DNA of 23,505 nucleotides from an uncultured Eubacteriales bacterium (GTDB lineage Bacteria > Bacillota > Clostridia > Oscillospirales > Acutalibacteraceae), in NCBI GenBank assembly GCA_900317795.1, contig ONIF01000006.1, positions 1 through 23,505 on the forward strand. The letters are read 5' to 3'. Positions within the stretch are counted from its first letter, which is position 1. Every line of letters begins with the position of its first letter. Positions 21,371-23,505 of the stretch are shown piece by piece. Both the position numbers and the translations under genes were made by a program. Under the pieces are notes generated by a model. That model was not told the origin of the DNA and did not search any database. It worked only from the letters and a program-made list of their open reading frames with translations.

Positions 21371-22216
21371 ATGGCTTTAAAGTTTGACAAAATATCGGGA
21401 AATGATGCGATATTCAAAAATCCGGAATACATTGCGGATTCCATTATATTCAATGCAATCGAATCTGCAAGGAATGATGAAAGCTATGAACTTTATTCCG
21501 ACCATAAGAATGTTATCATTTCGACAGCAAAAAAAGGAAGCAGAGTATGGATATGGACATCTTCAATGATAAAGAATGATACGTCAAAACTGATAGATAT
21601 ATGCAGATTTTTGCGTGACTGCAATATACCCAAAGTGGAAATATATGTAAAACAGGATGTTTCGGGAAATCTCTCGGACTTATATGCACTTGCCTCACTT
21701 GATTTGGATTATGTGGTAAAAGATGAGTTTTCGCTTGCGGTTTTCACTCAGAAAAAGAAAGATAAAGCAGATATGCCCGCACTTACAGACGGGGAGGAAA
21801 TCATAAAAATCAACAGGGAAAATCCCGAACATAAAAAGCTTATCACGGAATTTTATGAACAGTGCAAAGACGAATTCAGGTGGAATGGGGGAAAGTTTGA
21901 ACGTAAAGTAGATGAACTTCTTAACACCGAAATGTACGCACTTGTGAAAAATAAAAAGGCTGTTGCGGTTGCGGCTATCGGAAGCACAACAGAGGACTAT
22001 ATAAGAATAAAGTCAATAGCCGTTTTGAAGTCCGAAAGAAACAAGGGCTTTGGCACGAAAATATGTGCATTTGTGGCTAACACCATAAAAGACAGGGGAC
22101 ATACTCCCATGCTTTACTCACACGTCGGAAATAAATCCGCCATGGCTCTCTGGAATAAAACGGGCTTTAAACTCAACGATAAACTCTACCTCCTCAAAAT
22201 AGAGGACAATGCATGA
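21371..22216 (+). CDS. GNAT-family N-acetyltransferase
   Basis: A 281-residue protein. The C-terminal half (about 140-281) is a GNAT domain with a beta strand IRIKSIAVLKS, the acetyl-CoA loop RNKGFGT (223-229, the R/Q-x-x-G-x-G/A motif), and ALWNKTGFK (259-267), typical of the motif before the last strand. The N-terminal half (1-125) has no motif I recognise but reads as a folded alpha/beta domain, possibly a degenerate second acetyltransferase half. The substrate is unknown. GGAGG lies eight bases before the ATG. The stop codon is at the edge of a heptamer array, and a MITE follows. Confidence 0.85.
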   Translation: MALKFDKISGNDAIFKNPEYIADSIIFNAIESARNDESYELYSDHKNVIISTAKKGSRVWIWTSSMIKNDTSKLIDICRFLRDCNIPKVEIYVKQDVSGNLSDLYALASLDLDYVVKDEFSLAVFTQKKKDKADMPALTDGEEIIKINRENPEHKKLITEFYEQCKDEFRWNGGKFERKVDELLNTEMYALVKNKKAVAVAAIGSTTEDYIRIKSIAVLKSERNKGFGTKICAFVANTIKDRGHTPMLYSHVGNKSAMALWNKTGFKLNDKLYLLKIEDNA

Positions 22217-22217
22217 C

Positions 22218-22252
22218 AATGAGCAATTAGCAATGTGCAATGAGCAATGTGT
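22218..22252. repeat. Heptamer array after the GNAT gene
   Basis: Five 7-bp units (AATGAGC, AATTAGC and AATGTGC variants), beginning two bases after the stop codon. The words are the reverse complement of those at 11026-11060. Confidence 0.75.
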
Positions 22253-22257
22253 TTTAT

Positions 22258-22374
22258 AGTAAACGACAAAATAAATCGCCCTATGTCATTCCCAGCGAAG
22301 TGAGGAATCTTTGAAAGATTCTTCGTCGCTTCGTTCCTCAGAATGACAAAAGGAAATTTTCAGTGACGTTTACT
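22258..22374. mobile_element. MITE-like element, full copy A
   Basis: 117 bp with inverted ends AGTAAACG and CGTTTACT; the match extends outward (TTTTAT against ATAAAA). The core, TGTCATTC to GAATGACA, folds on itself around GAATCTT. Compared with copy B it has a 13-bp insertion near the left end. It encodes no protein and depends on a transposase elsewhere. Confidence 0.8.
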
Positions 22375-22397
22375 ATAAAATATAAATTTTCGCCTTT

Positions 22398-22427
22398 GAA
22401 TAACTGACTTGCATTCGGGTCAAAATA
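22398..22427 (+). promoter_or_regulatory. Possible forespore (sigma-F type) promoter of the M23 gene
   Basis: GGTCAAAATA (22418-22427) fits the sigma-F -10 pattern GGnnAnAhTR, with GAATA (22398-22402) fifteen bases before it in the -35 place (GYATA expected). No sigma-A pair fits as well here. Confidence 0.4.
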
Positions 22428-22442
22428 TTATCGGAGGCGAGA

Positions 22443-23201
22443 ATGATGGATAAAAAAGAGTTCAATGAAAGCAAGTCGTTCAAAAGTAATATCGGGTTTT
22501 ATATTGCCCTGACAATATGTATTGTGACAATAGCGGCAGCAGCATGGACTACTTACGGCAGTGTTGCCGAATATAACGGGCAGGTGTCGGAAACAACCTC
22601 CCTGCCGTCGGAAAATCTGGAAGTAAACAATGATGTCAGCGGTCAGGATTATGAAAGTTCTGTATTGTCGGAGGTATCTCCTGTTGAACAGAGTTCCCAA
22701 ATGAAAATAACGGAAGAAGAAAGTATTGCCGAAAGCAGTGTAAGCGAAGTTTCACGGACAATTTCGGAGCCTGTTGAAGAAAATTCAAAAGATACCACCC
22801 CAAGACCGCCTTTTGAAAACTGCACGATAATCAAAAAATTCAGTCCGAATAGTCCCGTGAAATCAAATACCACATCGGATTGGCGGACACATCGGGGAAT
22901 TGATATAGCTGCCAAAAGCGGTGAGGCAGTTCATGCCATGCGAAACGGTACGGTAAAATCTATCTATAATGATACAATGCTTGGAAATGTCGTATGCATA
23001 GAACACGTCGGAGGCTATACGGCATATTACTGCGGTCTTACGGACAGCCCCAATGTAAAAGAGGGCGATTTGGTTTATGCAGGCGATACCGTGGGTTATG
23101 TGGGCACTGTACCGCTTGAAATGCTTGATGAAAGCCATATTCATGTTGAAGTGCAGAAAAACGGAGAATATATCGACCCTGTAAAAATATTTTCAAAGTG
23201 A
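22443..23201 (+). CDS. Membrane-anchored M23/LytM-domain protein, SpoIIQ-like
   Basis: A 252-residue protein: short cytoplasmic start, one membrane span (about 17-38), a Ser/Glu-rich linker (about 45-120), and an extracytoplasmic M23 domain (about 125-252). DWRTHRGIDIAA carries zinc ligands His150 and Asp154, and SHIHVEV has His232 and His234. In the place of the usual YAHL it reads YYCGL, so the other catalytic histidine is Gly198. A membrane-tied LytM domain with DWRTHxGxDIAA and no YAHL histidine is typical of SpoIIQ, which zips the engulfing membranes together with SpoIIIAH during sporulation. ATG 22446 is an alternative start with better spacing to GGAGG. A sigma-F-like promoter supports the idea; another M23 protein cannot be excluded. 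Confidence 0.85.
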   Translation: MMDKKEFNESKSFKSNIGFYIALTICIVTIAAAAWTTYGSVAEYNGQVSETTSLPSENLEVNNDVSGQDYESSVLSEVSPVEQSSQMKITEEESIAESSVSEVSRTISEPVEENSKDTTPRPPFENCTIIKKFSPNSPVKSNTTSDWRTHRGIDIAAKSGEAVHAMRNGTVKSIYNDTMLGNVVCIEHVGGYTAYYCGLTDSPNVKEGDLVYAGDTVGYVGTVPLEMLDESHIHVEVQKNGEYIDPVKIFSK

Positions 23202-23207
23202 AATAAA

Positions 23208-23242
23208 GGGCAGTCGAATTTTTTCGGCTGTCCTGTTTTTTG
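23208..23242 (+). terminator. Terminator of the M23 gene
   Basis: An 11-bp stem with two wobble pairs (23208-23218 with 23223-23233, loop TTTT) followed by TGTTTTTTG. Confidence 0.85.
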
Positions 23243-23256
23243 TATATATGATATGT

Positions 23257-23262
23257 TATAAT
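23257..23262 (+). promoter_or_regulatory. Extended -10 promoter of the last gene
   Basis: TGTTATAAT with no clear -35. Transcription would begin near 23269, upstream of the MITE copy. Confidence 0.45.
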
Positions 23263-23284
23263 ACAGGAACATCAAAAAATAAAT

Positions 23285-23388
23285 AGTAAACGACAAATGT
23301 CATTCCGAGCGAAGCGAGGAATCTTTGAAAGATTCTTCGTCACTTTGTTCCTCGGAATGACAAAAGGAAATTTTCAGTGACGTTTACT
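23285..23388. mobile_element. MITE-like element, full copy B
   Basis: 104 bp with AGTAAACG and CGTTTACT ends and the same palindromic core as copy A, in the same orientation. It lies between a promoter and the ribosome site (AAGGAG at 23391-23396) of the next gene, so its hairpin would form in that mRNA leader. Confidence 0.8.
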
Positions 23389-23406
23389 GAAAGGAGACAA
23401 ATAATA

Positions 23407-23505
23407 ATGGTAAAGCTTATATTTGAATTTGACGGTGACAGGCTGAAAGACAAAAACTTGACGGAAGATGAAATGCTTGCAGAGGTGAGGGAATTTGCAG
23501 GGGAA
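23407..23505 (+). CDS. Unknown protein, N-terminal 33 residues only
   Basis: A frame from ATG 23407 open to the window edge. It begins MVKLIFEFDGDRLKDKNLTE and is rich in charged residues. AAGGAG lies ten bases upstream. Too little is visible to name a family. Confidence 0.6.
   Translation, partial: MVKLIFEFDGDRLKDKNLTEDEMLAEVREFAGE

Overview
The window is the chromosomal replication-origin region of a low-GC Gram-positive bacterium, most likely a clostridial gut-type Firmicute near Ruminococcaceae/Oscillospiraceae. Evidence: the run dnaA-dnaN-S4(yaaA)-recF-remB-gyrB-gyrA on the minus strand, two exact parS sites, consensus sigma-A promoters, GGAGG-type ribosome sites and a SpoIIQ-like M23 protein. 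The lineage is inferred from gene style; no rRNA is present.

Layout. 1-955: ECF-type sigma factor gene and the 5' part of a coupled anti-sigma-like gene (minus). 965-1448: intergenic, with a parS site, a heptamer array, a possible small RNA and a bidirectional terminator. 1449-1981: XRE regulator plus small membrane protein (minus), with a palindromic operator over their promoter. 2162-7943: one plus-strand operon: leader ORF, murE, murF, small membrane protein, Lgt-like protein, lipoprotein resembling a catalytically dead VanY carboxypeptidase, and mtnN. 7950-7988: terminator shared with convergent gyrA. 7987-19160 (minus, transcribed dnaA to gyrA): the replication cluster, including a second parS and an inverted-repeat element at the gyrB stop. 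17484-17846 (dnaA-dnaN gap): oriC, with an AT-rich stretch, TAG trinucleotides, a GC patch and many GTTGAAAA-type boxes. 19400-23505: metallophosphoesterase, tRNA-Asp, tRNA-Thr, a triple-LysM protein (minus), a GNAT protein, the SpoIIQ-like M23 protein and the start of an unknown gene.

How it fits. DnaA, DnaN, RecF and gyrase replicate and untwist the chromosome; the parS sites mark the origin for ParB/SMC segregation. MurE and MurF build the peptidoglycan precursor, and the Lgt-like and lipoprotein genes add envelope functions. The murE operon points toward the origin, so it is head-on to the leftward fork. The usual rpmH-rnpA neighbours of dnaA are missing, so the origin neighbourhood looks rearranged.

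The least explained structure is a set of short intergenic arrays of 7-bp words (about 4-5 units each). The word differs between loci, several arrays sit in inverted pairs, and two overlap gene stop codons. A second family (20190, 22258, 23285) is MITE-like, two of its copies having AGTAAACG termini. No transposase gene, CRISPR array or prophage was seen.
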